A DNA stretch of 64,000 nucleotides from Patagioenas fasciata (GCF_037038585.1 NC_092525.1:23580867-23644866), one strand, 5' to 3'; positions 22,901 to 34,640 are shown, counted from the first letter of the stretch. The notes: generated from the letters alone by a model not told the origin. Program-made: numbers and translations.

Positions 22901-23266
22901 CCTGCCCTCCCTGCCCGCAGGTACGTGAGGAGCCAGCGGCACACCATCCAGGTGGATTACATCCCCTACATGGATGAGCTCGCCTGTCAGGTGGGCGTCA
23001 AGCCCAACCTGCTCGCCCTCTTCCTCACCGACCCCAAGCTGGCGCTGGAGGTGGCCTTTGGGCCCTGCACACCGTACCAGTACCGCCTGCGGGGCCCAGG
23101 CCGGTGGGCTGGTGCCAGGGAGGCCATCCTCACCCAGCACCAGCGCATTATCAAACCCCTGCAGACACGGCACGTGGAGGAGCAAGCATCATCCCCAGCT
23201 GTGCCCATCATCTTCAAGCTGGTCGGGGCCGTGGCCATCCTTGCCATCATTTTTGCTTACCTGTAG
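19933..23266 (+). CDS. FMO5: FMO5-like flavin-containing monooxygenase, copy A
   Basis: Eight coding exons: 19933-20064, 20281-20469, 20546-20708, 20951-21093, 21332-21531, 21894-22243, 22604-22676 and 22921-23266. They encode 531 residues, and exon sizes 189/163/143/200/73 match the standard FMO pattern. The enzyme uses FAD, NADPH and O2 to oxidise soft nucleophiles at the ER. Visible motifs are the FAD fold GAGSSG (9-14), the FMO signature F-x-G-x3-H-x3-Y (166-176), the NADPH site GIGNSG (191-196) and ATGY (327-330). The end is a hydrophobic membrane anchor ([16 protein letters not shown]). Blocks such as [36 protein letters not shown] and [13 protein letters not shown] are closest to FMO5. 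Neighbouring PRKAB2 supports FMO5, as in human 1q21. Exons 2-3 and 6-8 are nearly identical to copy B, while exons 1, 4 and 5 are clearly different. Confidence 0.93.
20244..20715 (+). repeat. Gene-conversion tract shared by FMO copies A, B and C
   Basis: By eye, this 472-bp block (exons 2-3, the intron between them and short flanks) is identical to 25445-25916 and to 30596-31067. Flanking introns and neighbouring exons of copy A are diverged from B and C. The spacing to copy B (5,201) differs from the array period (5,151), so this match does not come from the tandem duplication itself. Confidence 0.85.
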
Positions 23267-26200
23267 GTGCCCTACAAGTGTAGGAAGGGAGGCTTTATGA
23301 TGTGCTGGGGGAGCTGACTGGCCACCTATTGCCCCGCAACAGCCTGTGCACCCCAGCACTGGCAGGAACCCTCCTCCTGCCTGGCACAGCCCTGCCACAG
23401 CCACACCACAAGCTCAGGGTGTGCAGAGCCTCCTTGGCTGCCAAAATAATGCCCCAGCGCCCACTCTGCACCTCCTGCACAGGGAGCTGCCACCAGGGAT
23501 GGACAAGAAAACCTGCTCTTGCACAGGGTAAAACCCAGTCCCTTTCAACCCAGCGGGGACGCACCAGGTTTCCTGTCACCTGTAACCCAGATGAGCCACC
23601 GCTGGCTACACTCACACCAGAGCTAAGTAGCAGAGGCACAGCAGACAAGCTAACTGGATAAAAGTGTGTTAAACGGAGCCAGGTGTGTGTCTGGTTACTG
23701 AACCAAGCCCGTCTCACTGTGTGCTGGGGGAATGCGCATGGGTTTGAGGCCAGGGTCGTGCCAGCGGCACAGCTCCAGCTCCGCAGCAGCATGGGCTGCA
23801 TGCAGACCTGCATGCACAGACATGCACACACATACAGGTAGCCACAGCAAAACAGCCTTGCCCAGGTGCTCACAGGAGCACAGCCCAGTCCCACCTTATG
23901 CAGCCCCTCCAGAGGATGGCTGATGGGGATTGAGGACCCAGAGTGGTGACAAGGGATCTTGGCCACCACATGCTGGTGCTGGCACAGCTGCTGGCCACCA
24001 ATGCCTCAAGGGTCCCCATAGTTTTGCTTCCCATGCCACAACCTCCCAAAATCAGGAGTGTGGCCACATCTCAGCCCCCGTGCCCAAGAACCTAAAGAGC
24101 CCCTTGGGGAGGGCAGGCGCAGGCAGGAGGCGTGGCACAGCAGCAAGGGGAACCTGTATATCATGGCTGGAAGAAACAATCTTGTGACAGCCCAGCTGAC
24201 GTCAGTCGCCCACAGGAAGCACAAGGACAGCCATCCCTGACTGAGCAGCACCACACGTCCCCTGGGTGTGACCCACCAGGCTCTGCACCCCCCCGAGGGT
24301 GTGTTACCCCTGGCCAAAGCTTCCCCAGCATCCCTGCCACCACCCCTCCACGGGACATGGCTGCCCTGAGAGTAGCCATCATCGGGGCTGGTGCCTCTGG
24401 CCTCTGTGCCCTGAAAAGCTGCCTGGATGAGGGGCTGGTACCCACCTGCTTCGAGAGGAGTGGGGACATCGGGGGGCTCTGGCGCTTTGAGGTAAGACCC
24501 GTGCTGTGCCAGCCTGCCTCGCGACAGCAGCACGGATGGTTCTGGGATGGGTCGTTAGCAGCTAATGAAGCACCGCTCCCTTGTTTTGCATGCCTGTGCA
24601 GGTAGGTTTCCAAGGAAAACCAGAGGAAAGAAAAACAGCTGCAGCAGCTGGAGGTCTCCATGGTTCCAGGTGGTGCTCTGGCCACATAGGACCCATCTCT
24701 TTCCCACCAGCAGCAGAAAGGACCCTCCCCAAGGACTTGCACCCCCAGCTCAGCCTGCCCCTTCCCATCCTTCATCCATCCCTTCCCTGCTGCTTTGATC
24801 CTGGTCCCCTCTAGCCCTTTCCTACCCATCCCAGTCCTGTCTGACCCTGATGGCTGTCCTGGTCCCCATCCTGACCAGCCCTTTTCTGGAAGTCATGGTT
24901 GCTCCTCTCTCTGCTTCTGTGCTGCTTGCCCACACAGAGGCACCCAGCGCTGCCTTGGCTTTCCCTGCCTCGAGGCAAGTCCTGGCATTTGCTTCTGCCC
25001 CCACCTAACGAAGCTGCTGACTTTTCCTCCCAGGGAACCACTGACAAGAAGACAAGCATTCCCACCATGCCCTGATACGCAGGTGGGAGAGCCCAAGGGG
25101 ACACACAATGCACCTTGCCAGCGTGGGGTTTGGGGTGGCTCGGTTACAGTTCACTGGTTCTGCCCACGTGGGTCAGAATTGGGGTTGGTGGAGCAGAACC
25201 AAGGCAGCAGCGCCCAGCTGCCACAGCAGAGACCCAGTGAGCAGGAGCGGTCACTCAGCTGGAAGTGCCCGAGCTGGTTCAGCAGCCAGCGAGACCTGAC
25301 GAGGCAACCAGGGCAATGGCATCACAGACAGCTTTGGGAACGCACTGCCTCAGCAGGGCCAGGGAGCATGGAAACTGAGGCACAAGACCCCCACTGTCAC
25401 CACAGGCAGGGCAAGGCACCAGGCAGGGCAGGCAGCCCTGGGGTCCCTGTGCCAGCGCTGAGCCGTGCCCCGCTCCCGCAGGAGCACTCCGAGGAGGGCC
25501 GTGCCAGCATCTACCGCTCCGTCATCATCAACACCTCCAAGGAGATGATGTGCTTCAGCGACTTCCCCATCCCCGAGGACTTCCCCAACTACATGCACAA
25601 CTCCAAGATCATGGAGTATTTCCGCATGTACGCCCAGCACTTCCACCTGCTCCGCCACATCCGCTTCAGGGTGAGTGATGGGGGAACTGGGGAGCGGTGG
25701 GGCTGAGGGGCACAGGGTACCTGACGCCTGCTGTCCCCGTGCCCAGACCAGCGTGTGCCGCGTTTCCAAATGCCCCGACTTTGCCACCACGGGCCAGTGG
25801 GAGGTGGTGACAGAGAGCGAGGGGAAGCAGGAGGCGGCCGTCTTCGATGCCGTGCTGGTGTGCACCGGGCACCACTGCGAGGCACATCTCCCGCTGAGCT
25901 CCTTCCCAGGTACAGCGCCACAGGCCACTCACCTGCTGCCTTGGTCCTTTGGGATCACCCTCCTCTCCAGCTTAGCCCCTATCCACTCCAGCTACTGTCA
26001 AAAATGCCTCCACAGGTTAATGCACCAGGTGAGACTGCATGTGCATGCTGCTATCCCACCCATCTTGGTGGTCCGTCCATGGTGGCTTTTATCCTGCCGT
26101 CAGTTCTTGACCAAAGTGCCCTGCTGGCATGTGCCAGTGCTGTCAGCTCACCTCTCCCTCCAAAAACATGCCAGCAGGATGCTCAGGGCCACACTGAGCA

Positions 26201-27044
26201 TCTCCCAGGCTGGAGATTTCACCACCTCTCCATGCACCATCCCAGGGCTGCATCGCTCCCACTGGTCACATTGTTCCAAGCCTGTTCCCAAAACACACAA
26301 CTGGTCAAACCAGGGGGACAGTCATCCCCTGTCCCACATCCCTGCCTGGTATGGCTTCCCTCTCTCTTCCAGGGCTGGAAAAGTTTGAGGGCTGGTACCT
26401 GCACAGCCGAGACTACAAGAGCCCGCAGTCCTTTTCGGGAAAGCGGGTGGTTGTGGTCGGTGCCGGGAACTCAGGCGTTGACATCGCAGTGGAGCTGAGC
26501 CACACAGCAGAGCAGGTGCGCTGGGAGAGCCCCCGTGGCTCGGGGGATTATTATTCAGACCCCAGAGGGCACCAGGCAACTCCCTGCCATCCCACAGGCT
26601 ACCCTCCCTCCAGCAGCACCCAGCGCCAAGCACCCCATCCCCTCTCGATGGGGGTGGTTGTTGAAGTCCCAGCAGACGTGCCTGCATCCCTCTCCAAGGA
26701 GCATGGCAGGGGCCCAGCCTGGTCCAAAGGATGCTACCACACCACCACCCCCCATCTCCTTCCTCCCAGGTCTTCCTCAGCACCAAGCGCGGGACCTGGG
26801 TGCTGCACCGGCTGGCAGATGGTGGGTACCCCTTTGACTTCTCCTACATCAGGCGCTCCATACAGCTCCTCCGCAGCCTGGTGCCTCACAACGTCAGCAA
26901 CTTTTTCCTGGAGAGGAAGCTCAACACCCGCTTCGACCATGCACTCTATGGCCTCCAGCCCCGGCACCGGTGAGTGTCCCAGCAGCACCCCGGGAACCTG
27001 CCCCAGTGCCTGGGCCCCACACAACATCTGTCTGTGCCTTCCAG
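21894..27044 (+). repeat. FMO tandem duplication, unit 1 (5,151 bp)
   Basis: Runs from FMO-A exon 6 through its 3' end, the intergenic region and FMO-B exons 1-5, up to FMO-B exon 6. Unit 2 follows directly with the same order and length. I count roughly a dozen single-base differences and no length changes between the units. Confidence 0.93.
23267..24356 (+). other. Intergenic between FMO A and B
   Basis: This 1.09-kb spacer is repeated almost exactly as 28418-29507. It holds the 3' UTR of the upstream gene, with a possible GATAAA-type signal near 23655, and presumably the promoter and 5' leader of the next gene. No extra coding exon was seen. Confidence 0.6.
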
Positions 27045-28417
27045 GATCTTTGAGCAGCACCTGACTGTCAACGATGACCTGCCAAACCGCATCATTTCGG
27101 GCAGGGTGCTGGTGAAGCCAAACATTCAAGAGTTCACAGAGACGTCTGCCATCTTTGAGGATGGCACCAAGGAAGACATCGACACTGTGGTCTTTGCCAC
27201 AGGATACAGCTTCTCCTTCCCCTTCCTGGAGGGCTGTGTGAAGGTGGTGGAGAACCAGATCCCCCTCTACAAATTCATGTTCCCTCCTGACTTGGAGAAG
27301 CCGACATTGGCTTTCATCGGCTTCATCCAGCCCCTGGGTGCCATCATGCCCATCTCCGAGCTCCAGTGTCGCTGGGCCACCCGTGTCTTCAAGGGTAAGC
27401 AAGGCAAACCTCCCCCTGTGGCTGCAGCATGAGCCTGCACCCCTGGAGCCAGGGCAGATGCTGCCCAGGTGTGTTTGGGAGGGAGCAGCCAGCTGTGCCA
27501 TCCTGGTTGCAGGCGATGGCATGACCAGTTTGCAGCCATTGTGGTGAGCTGGGCTTTTGCCTGAGCAGTGCAGGGACACTCATACCCTGAGCCTCATGGG
27601 CTCTTCTGTCCCATCCTGAGGAGCCTGGACATGCTTCAGGTGCCCCGTTGCCCATCATAGCAGTGCTGGCAGGGGCACAGCACCCAGGCAACAGTAGCAC
27701 TGTAATGTTGCCAGCGGGGTGCAGCACCCCCACACTGTGTCTCGTCCTACGTAGGGCTGAACACGCTGCCCCCACGGCAGGACATGGAGGCTGACATCAG
27801 ACAGAAGAGGGACGCAATGGCAAAGCAGTAAGACTCACCTCGGGAACAGGGAAGGGGCTGGTTTGGACATAGCTGTTTGTGGGCACCTGTCCTGTCCTGT
27901 GGCTGTGTCCTGGCACATTTGGTCATGCCCACAGACAGCAGGGATGTGCCTGACTGCACCGCTCCCACCCCACTGTCGTTACCCGTGGCGGTCCATCCTG
28001 GACTGCCTTGCTACTGCGTGGGGCATCTGCTGGTTCTGCTTCCAGTACCAACCTGCCCTCCCTGCCCGCAGGTACGTGAGGAGCCAGCGGCACACCATCC
28101 AGGTGGATTACATCCCCTACATGGATGAGCTCGCCTGTCAGGTGGGCGTCAAGCCCAACCTGCTCGCCCTCTTCCTCACCGACCCCAAGCTGGCGCTGGA
28201 GGTGGCCTTTGGGCCCTGCACACCGTACCAGTACCGCCTGCGGGGCCCAGGCCGGTGGGCTGGTGCCAGGGAGGCCATCCTCACCCAGCACCAGCGCATT
28301 ATCAAACCCCTGCAGACACGGCACGTGGAGGAGCAAGCATCATCCCCAGCTGTGCCCATCATCTTCAAGCTGGTCGGGGCCGTGGCCATCCTTGCCATCA
28401 TTTTTGCTTACCTGTAG
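24357..28417 (+). CDS. FMO5-like monooxygenase, copy B (chimeric C-front / A-back)
   Basis: Eight exons: 24357-24491, 25482-25670, 25747-25909, 26373-26515, 26770-26969, 27045-27394, 27755-27827 and 28072-28417, giving 532 residues. It has GAGASG for FAD, GAGNSG for NADPH, the signature [15 protein letters not shown] and a C-terminal hydrophobic anchor, so it looks functional. Exons 1-5 are nearly identical to copy C and unlike copy A in exons 1, 4 and 5. Exons 7-8 and the anchor are identical to copy A and unlike copy C. Within exon 6 it matches C at 27180 and A at 27393, so the switch lies between them. It also carries a private change, CTG (Leu) at 27061-27063 (residue 283), where A and C have CCG (Pro). 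This is the expected product of unequal crossing over between two neighbouring FMO genes. Confidence 0.92.
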
Positions 28418-31400
28418 GTGCCCTACAAGTGTAGGAAGGGAGGCTTTATGATGTGCTGGGGGAGCTGACTGGCCACCTATTGCCCCGCAACAGCCTGTGC
28501 ACCCCAGCACTGGCAGGAACCCTCCTCCTGCCTGGCACAGCCCTGCCACAGCCACACCACAAGCTCAGGGTGTGCAGAGCCTCCTTGGCTGCCAAAATAA
28601 TGCCCCAGCGCCCACTCTGCACCTCCTGCACAGGGAGCTGCCACCAGGGATGGACAAGAAAACCTGCTCTTGCACAGGGTAAAACCCAGTCCCTTTCAAC
28701 CCAGCGGGGACGCACCAGGTTTCCTGTCACCTGTAACCCAGATGAGCCACCGCTGGCTACACTCACACCAGAGCTAAGTAGCAGAGGCACAGCAGACAAG
28801 CTAACTGGATAAAAGTGTGTTAAACGGAGCCAGGTGTGTGTCTGGTTACTGAACCAAGCCCGTCTCACTGTGTGCTGGGGGAATGCGCATGGGTTTGAGG
28901 CCAGGGTCGTGCCAGCGGCACAGCTCCAGCTCCGCAGCAGCATGGGCTGCATGCAGACCTGCATGCACAGACATGCACACACATACAGGTAGCCACAGCA
29001 AAACAGCCTTGCCCAGGTGCTCACAGGAGCACAGCCCAGTCCCACCTTATGCAGCCCCTCCAGAGGATGGCTGATGGGGATTGAGGACCCAGAGTGGTGA
29101 CAAGGGATCTTGGCCACCACATGCTGGTGCTGGCACAGCTGCTGGCCACCAATGCCTCAAGGGTCCCCATAGTTTTGCTTCCCATGCCACAACCTCCCAA
29201 AATCAGGAGTGTGGCCACATCTCAGCCCCCGTGCCCAAGAACCTAAAGAGCCCCTTGGGGAGGGCAGGCGCAGGCAGGAGGCGTGGCACAGCAGCAAGGG
29301 GAACCTGTATATCATGGCTGGAAGAAACAATCTTGTGACAGCCCAGCTGACGTCAGTCGCCCACAGGAAGCACAAGGACAGCCATCCCTGACTGAGCAGC
29401 ACCACACGTCCCCTGGGTGTGACCCACCAGGCTCTGCACCCCCCCGAGGGTGTGTTACCCCTGGCCAAAGCTTCCCCAGCATCCCTGCCACCACCCCTCC
29501 ACGGGACATGGCTGCCCTGAGAGTAGCCATCATCGGGGCTGGTGCCTCTGGCCTCTGTGCCCTGAAAAGCTGCCTGGATGAGGGGCTGGTACCCACCTGC
29601 TTCGAGAGGAGTGGGGACATCGGGGGGCTCTGGCGCTTTGAGGTAAGACCCGTGCTGTGCCAGCCTGCCTCGCGACAGCAGCACGGATGGTTCTGGGATG
29701 GGTCGTTAGCAGCTAATGAAGCACCGCTCCCTTGTTTTGCATGCCTGTGCAGGTAGGTTTCCAAGGAAAACCAGAGGAAAGAAAAACAGCTGCAGCAGCT
29801 GGAGGTCTCCATGGTTCCAGGTGGTGCTCTGGCCACATAGGACCCATCTCTTTCCCACCAGCAGCAGAAAGGACCCTCCCCAAGGACTTGCACCCCCAGC
29901 TCAGCCTGCCCCTTCCCATCCTTCATCCATCCCTTCCCTGCTGCTTTGATCCTGGTCCCCTCTAGCCCTTTCCTACCCATCCCAGTCCTGTCTGACCCTG
30001 ATGGCTGTCCTGGTCCCCATCCTGACCAGCCCTTTTCTGGAAGTCATGGTTGCTCCTCTCTCTGCTTCTGTGCTGCTTGCCCACACAGAGGCACCCAGCG
30101 CTGCCTTGGCTTTCCCTGCCTCGAGGCAAGTCCTGGCATTTGCTTCTGCCCCCACCTAACGAAGCTGCTGACTTTTCCTCCCGGGGAACCACTGACAAGA
30201 AGACAAGCATTCCCACCATGCCCTGATACGCAGGTGGGAGAGCCCAAGGGGACACACAATGCACCTTGCCAGCGTGGGGTTTGGGGTGGCTCGGTTACAG
30301 TTCACTGGTTCTGCCCACGTGGGTCAGAATTGGGGTTGGTGGAGCAGAACCAAGGCAGCAGCGCCCAGCTGCCACAGCAGAGACCCAGTGAGCAGGAGCG
30401 GTCACTCAGCTGGAAGTGCCCGAGCTGGTTCAGCAGCCAGCGAGACCTGACGAGGCAACCAGGGCAATGGCATCACAGACAGCTTTGGGAACGCACTGCC
30501 TCAGCAGGGCCAGGGAGCATGGAAACTGAGGCACAAGACCCCCACTGTCACCACAGGCAGGGCAAGGCACCAGGCAGGGCAGGCAGCCCTGGGGTCCCTG
30601 TGCCAGCGCTGAGCCGTGCCCCGCTCCCGCAGGAGCACTCCGAGGAGGGCCGTGCCAGCATCTACCGCTCCGTCATCATCAACACCTCCAAGGAGATGAT
30701 GTGCTTCAGCGACTTCCCCATCCCCGAGGACTTCCCCAACTACATGCACAACTCCAAGATCATGGAGTATTTCCGCATGTACGCCCAGCACTTCCACCTG
30801 CTCCGCCACATCCGCTTCAGGGTGAGTGATGGGGGAACTGGGGAGCGGTGGGGCTGAGGGGCACAGGGTACCTGACGCCTGCTGTCCCCGTGCCCAGACC
30901 AGCGTGTGCCGCGTTTCCAAATGCCCCGACTTTGCCACCACGGGCCAGTGGGAGGTGGTGACAGAGAGCGAGGGGAAGCAGGAGGCGGCCGTCTTCGATG
31001 CCGTGCTGGTGTGCACCGGGCACCACTGCGAGGCACATCTCCCGCTGAGCTCCTTCCCAGGTACAGCGCCACAGGCCACTCACCTGCTGCCTTGGTCCTT
31101 TGGGATTACCCTCCTCTCCAGCTTAGCCCCTATCCACTCCAGCTACTGTCAAAAATGCCTCCACAGGTTAATGCACCAGGTGAGACTGCATGTGCATGCT
31201 GCTATCCCACCCATCTTGGTGGTCCGTCCATGGTGGCTTTTACCCTGCCGTCAGTTCTTGACCAAAGTGCCCTGCTGGCATGTGGCAGTGCTGTCAGCTC
31301 ACCTCTCCCTCCAAAAACATGCCAGCAGGATGCTCAGGGCCACACTGAGCATCTCCCAGGCTGGAGATTTCACCACCTCTCCATGCACCATCCCAGGGCT

Positions 31401-32195
31401 ACATCACTCCCACTGGTCACATTGTTCCAAGCCTGTTCCCAAAACACACAACTGGTCAAACCAGGGGGACAGTCATCCCCTGTCCCACATCCCTGCCCGG
31501 TATGGCTTCCCTCTCTCTTCCAGGGCTGGAAAAGTTTGAGGGCTGGTACCTGCACAGCCGAGACTACAAGAGCCCGCAGTCCTTTTCGGGAAAGCGGGTG
31601 GTTGTGGTCGGTGCCGGGAACTCAGGCGTTGACATCGCAGTGGAGCTGAGCCACACAGCAGAGCAGGTGCGCTGGGAGAGCCCCCGTGGCTCGGGGGATT
31701 ATTATTCAGACCCCAGAGGGCACCAGGCAACTCCCTGCCATCCCACAGGCTACCCTCCCTCCAGCAGCACCCAGCGCCAAGCACCCCATCCCCTCTCGAT
31801 GGGGGTGGTTGTTGAAGTCCCAGCAGCCGTGCCTACATCCCTGTCCAAGGAGCATGGCAGGGGCCCAGCCTGGTCCAAAGGATGCTACCACACCACCACC
31901 CCCCATCTCCTTCCTCCCAGGTCTTCCTCAGCACCAAGCGCGGGACCTGGGTGCTGCACCGGCTGGCAGATGGTGGGTACCCCTTTGACTTCTCCTACAT
32001 CAGGCGCTCCATACAGCTCCTCCGCAGCCTGGTGCCTCACAACGTCAGCAACTTTTTCCTGGAGAGGAAGCTCAACACCCGCTTCGACCATGCACTCTAT
32101 GGCCTCCAGCCCCGGCACCGGTGAGTGTCCCAGCAGCACCCCGGGAACCTGCCCCAGTGCCTGGGCCCCACACAACATCTGTCTGTGCCTTCCAG
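27045..32195 (+). repeat. FMO tandem duplication, unit 2 (5,151 bp)
   Basis: Second copy of the unit, from FMO-B exon 6 to FMO-C exon 6. A truncated third start (32196 to about 32543, FMO-C exon 6) continues the match until the sequence changes at the exon 6 / intron 6 border of copy C. Confidence 0.93.
28418..29507 (+). other. Intergenic between FMO B and C
   Basis: Near-exact duplicate of the A-B spacer at 23267-24356, so copies B and C should share upstream control sequence. Confidence 0.7.
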
Positions 32196-33464
32196 GATCT
32201 TTGAGCAGCACCCGACTGTCAACGATGACCTGCCAAACCGCATCATTTCGGGCAGGGTGCTGGTGAAGCCAAACATTCAAGAGTTCACAGAGACGTCTGC
32301 CATCTTTGAGGATGGCACCAAGGAAGACATCGACACTGTGGTCTTTGCCACAGGATACAGCTTCTCCTTCCCCTTCCTGGAGGGCTGTGTGAAGGTGGTG
32401 GAGAACCAGATCCCCCTCTACAAATTCATGTTCCCTCCTGACTTGGAGAAGCCGACATTGGCTTTCATCGGCTTCATCCAGCCCCTGGGTGCCATCATGC
32501 CCATCTCCGAGCTCCAGTGTCGCTGGGCCACCCGTGTCTTCAAAGGTAAGTGAGGCAGGGTGTGGAAATGCAGGGTGGCCAGGCTTCCTTGGCTACAGCA
32601 AGGCTGACTTGTTCAGCTGGCTGCAGCCCCTCGCACAGCAGTCCTTCTACTTACTTTTGCTGTCCTTTTGCTTAGTCATAGGGACAAAACCCAGAGCTCC
32701 ATTTTGCAATGAGTCTCATGCTTATCTGCTCTTGGGGAGGCCACTAACAGGTCCTGTTGCCTGCAACCCACCTTCTCCCTCTCCTGACATTACTTTCTTT
32801 GCCTGTGACTCCTGCTTTGCTCTTGCCATGATGGCGCATCCCTGAAGATGCAAAGGCTTTTGTGTGCGAGCAGAAGGTAGGTTGGGCCACAGAGCCAGCC
32901 ACAGCATGGCAGGAGCACAGCCCTCCCTCCATCCACAGCCTCCTCCTCCCCAGGGCTGCAGCACCTGCCGCCACCTGCCGACATGCTGGCTGATGTCACA
33001 CAAACCAGGGAGAAAATGGCCAAGCGGTAAGGACCCCATGTGCATCGCCGCTGCCACCGTTCCCCCTGTATTCGTGTGCCAAGCTCCCTGCCCTCCCTGC
33101 CCGCAGGTACGTGAGGAGCCAGCGGCACACCATCCAGGTGGATTACATCCCCTACATGGATGAGCTCGCCTGTCAGGTGGGTGTCAAGCCCAACCTGCTC
33201 GCCCTCTTCCTCACCGACCCCAAGCTGGCGCTGGAGGTGGCCTTCGGGCCCTGCACACCGTACCAGTACCGCCTGCAGGGCCCAGGCCGGTGGGCCGGTG
33301 CCAGGGAGGCCATCCTCACCCAGCACCAGCGCATTATCAAACCACTGCAACCCAGAGCCGGGGGCCACCCTGCCCGCTCCGGCACCATGCCACACATCTT
33401 CAAGGTCATCTTCAGTGTGGGTTTGATTGTGGCCACGCTTGTCTATGTCTCACTCTCTCCTTAG
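29508..33464 (+). CDS. FMO5-like flavin-containing monooxygenase, copy C
   Basis: Eight exons: 29508-29642, 30633-30821, 30898-31060, 31524-31666, 31921-32120, 32196-32545, 32954-33026 and 33107-33464, giving 536 residues. The FAD (GAGASG), NADPH (GAGNSG), FMO signature and ATGY motifs are all present. Its exons 1-6 are almost the same as copy B, but exon 7 ([22 protein letters not shown]) and the C-terminus are its own. Exon 8 starts in the same conserved way ([20 protein letters not shown]) and then ends in a different anchor, [17 protein letters not shown]. It therefore probably represents the original second gene, while B is the derived hybrid. The gene is followed by a CR1 fragment and then the PRKAB2 CpG island. 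Confidence 0.92.
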
Positions 33465-34189
33465 CCTAAAATGAAAGAGACAGCAGGTCCTCCTGGCAAT
33501 CGTCTTCCTTTCCTTTGGGCTCGGGTGTTTCTGTCATCTCTTGCTAGGTCTGCCGCCACATCAGGAAGCACAGAGAGTCGGTTTCTTGAAGACACAGCTT
33601 ATTATAGAATCATAGAATGGTTTAGGTTGGAAGCTCATCTAGTCCAACTCCTGCCATGAGCAGGGACATCTCCACCCAGATCAGGCTGCTCAGAGCCTGA
33701 TCCAGCCTGGCCTGGGATGTCTCCAGGGATGGGGCATCCACCACCAACCTGGGCAACCTGGGCCCGGGTCTCACCACCCTCAGTGCAACAAATGCCAGCC
33801 AGTCTGGCCTGTCTCAACTTCCTGCGGTGCTGGGAACACACCAGGTCTTGTAAGGGGCTGCTCCGAGGACAGGGAATCCCTCCCCTTCCCTAAACCCCGG
33901 CCCAGCAACTCCACAAGCTCTACCCATGGGCTAGGTGGTGGGGAAACCAGGAACCGGCCCGGCCAGGGCACCTGGGGAAGGGAACAATAACGTTTGTCCC
34001 CGTGCACGGGGAGCAGGGAACCCACTGCATGGGCTGTTTTAGTTTCTGGTGTCCCTCCCGGGGCGTCTGACCTGCCAGCCACTAGCAGCGCTCTGGCCAC
34101 TTACAACCCACGGCTTACCCAATACCACCCCACAGCCATCCTGCCCAGCCCCGCAGCTACCCCCGAGCCCCAGCCCTGCCCTTAACCGA
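33465..34189. other. Intergenic, FMO-C to PRKAB2
   Basis: Holds the 3' UTR of FMO-C (signal not found), then a CR1 fragment, then sequence rising in GC towards the PRKAB2 CpG island. No coding exon was seen. Confidence 0.6.
33605..33800 (-). mobile_element. CR1 LINE 3'-end fragment
   Basis: Begins with the CR1 tail in reverse, TAGAATCATAGAATGGTTTAGG, followed by GTTGGAAGCTCATCTAGTCCAACTCC..., then GGGATGGGGCATCCACCACC and CTCACCACCCTCA, all hallmarks of avian CR1 3' ends. The element is therefore on the minus strand with its 3' end at the left. It is 5'-truncated, as usual for CR1, and about 200 bp long. The right border is approximate. Confidence 0.92.
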
Positions 34190-34640
34190 CATGGCCGTCC
34201 GCCCGCCGGCTGCGGCGCGGCTGAAGCCAACGCGGCGCCCAGCCGCCACGTCCGCGCGCCAGGCCGACTACCCTTCACAACAATGGGCGAAGCTTCCCTT
34301 AAAAAACATGGCGGCTGGCCGGCAGCGAGGAAGCGGGGCTGCGGGGGGCGCGGCCATAGAGCGGCGGGCGGGGGCGGGCCAGAGCGCCCCGCAGAGGCTG
34401 GCGGTGGCGGCGGGGGGGTGTCGCCATTTTGGACGGAGGCGGAGAGCGGGGAGGCGGCGGCGGCCAGGTGGGGCGGCGGTCGGGGCCGGGGGTGACAGCG
34501 GCGTGTCATGGCTGGCCGGGCCGCGGGCGGGTTGGGGGGCTGGCAGCTGACCGGGCGCTGCCGCGGGAGACGGTGCGTGAGGCTTGGCTGTGCGTCCCCG
34601 CGGGTGACGCCGTCCCCACGGGTGACACTGCGGTGGCTGG
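34190..34640 (+). promoter_or_regulatory. PRKAB2: CpG island, PRKAB2 promoter
   Basis: CpG-dense block upstream of the first PRKAB2 coding exon. It holds two YY1-type motifs, AAACATGGCGGC at 34304-34315 and CGCCATTTTGG at 34422-34432. A likely non-coding first exon ends at a CCAG/GTGGGG donor at about 34467. No TATA box is visible. Assignment to PRKAB2 follows from position and strand. Confidence 0.7.
34304..34315 (+). promoter_or_regulatory. YY1-like site (AANATGGCGGC)
   Basis: AAACATGGCGGC fits the YY1 consensus found just downstream of many CpG-island start sites. A second, opposite-orientation copy lies at 34422-34432. Confidence 0.45.

Noticed and set aside
19933-33464. FMO1-4 identity for the array
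   Set aside because: Sequence blocks and the flanking PRKAB2 gene favour FMO5, although a lineage-specific FMO5-like class cannot be excluded for B and C.
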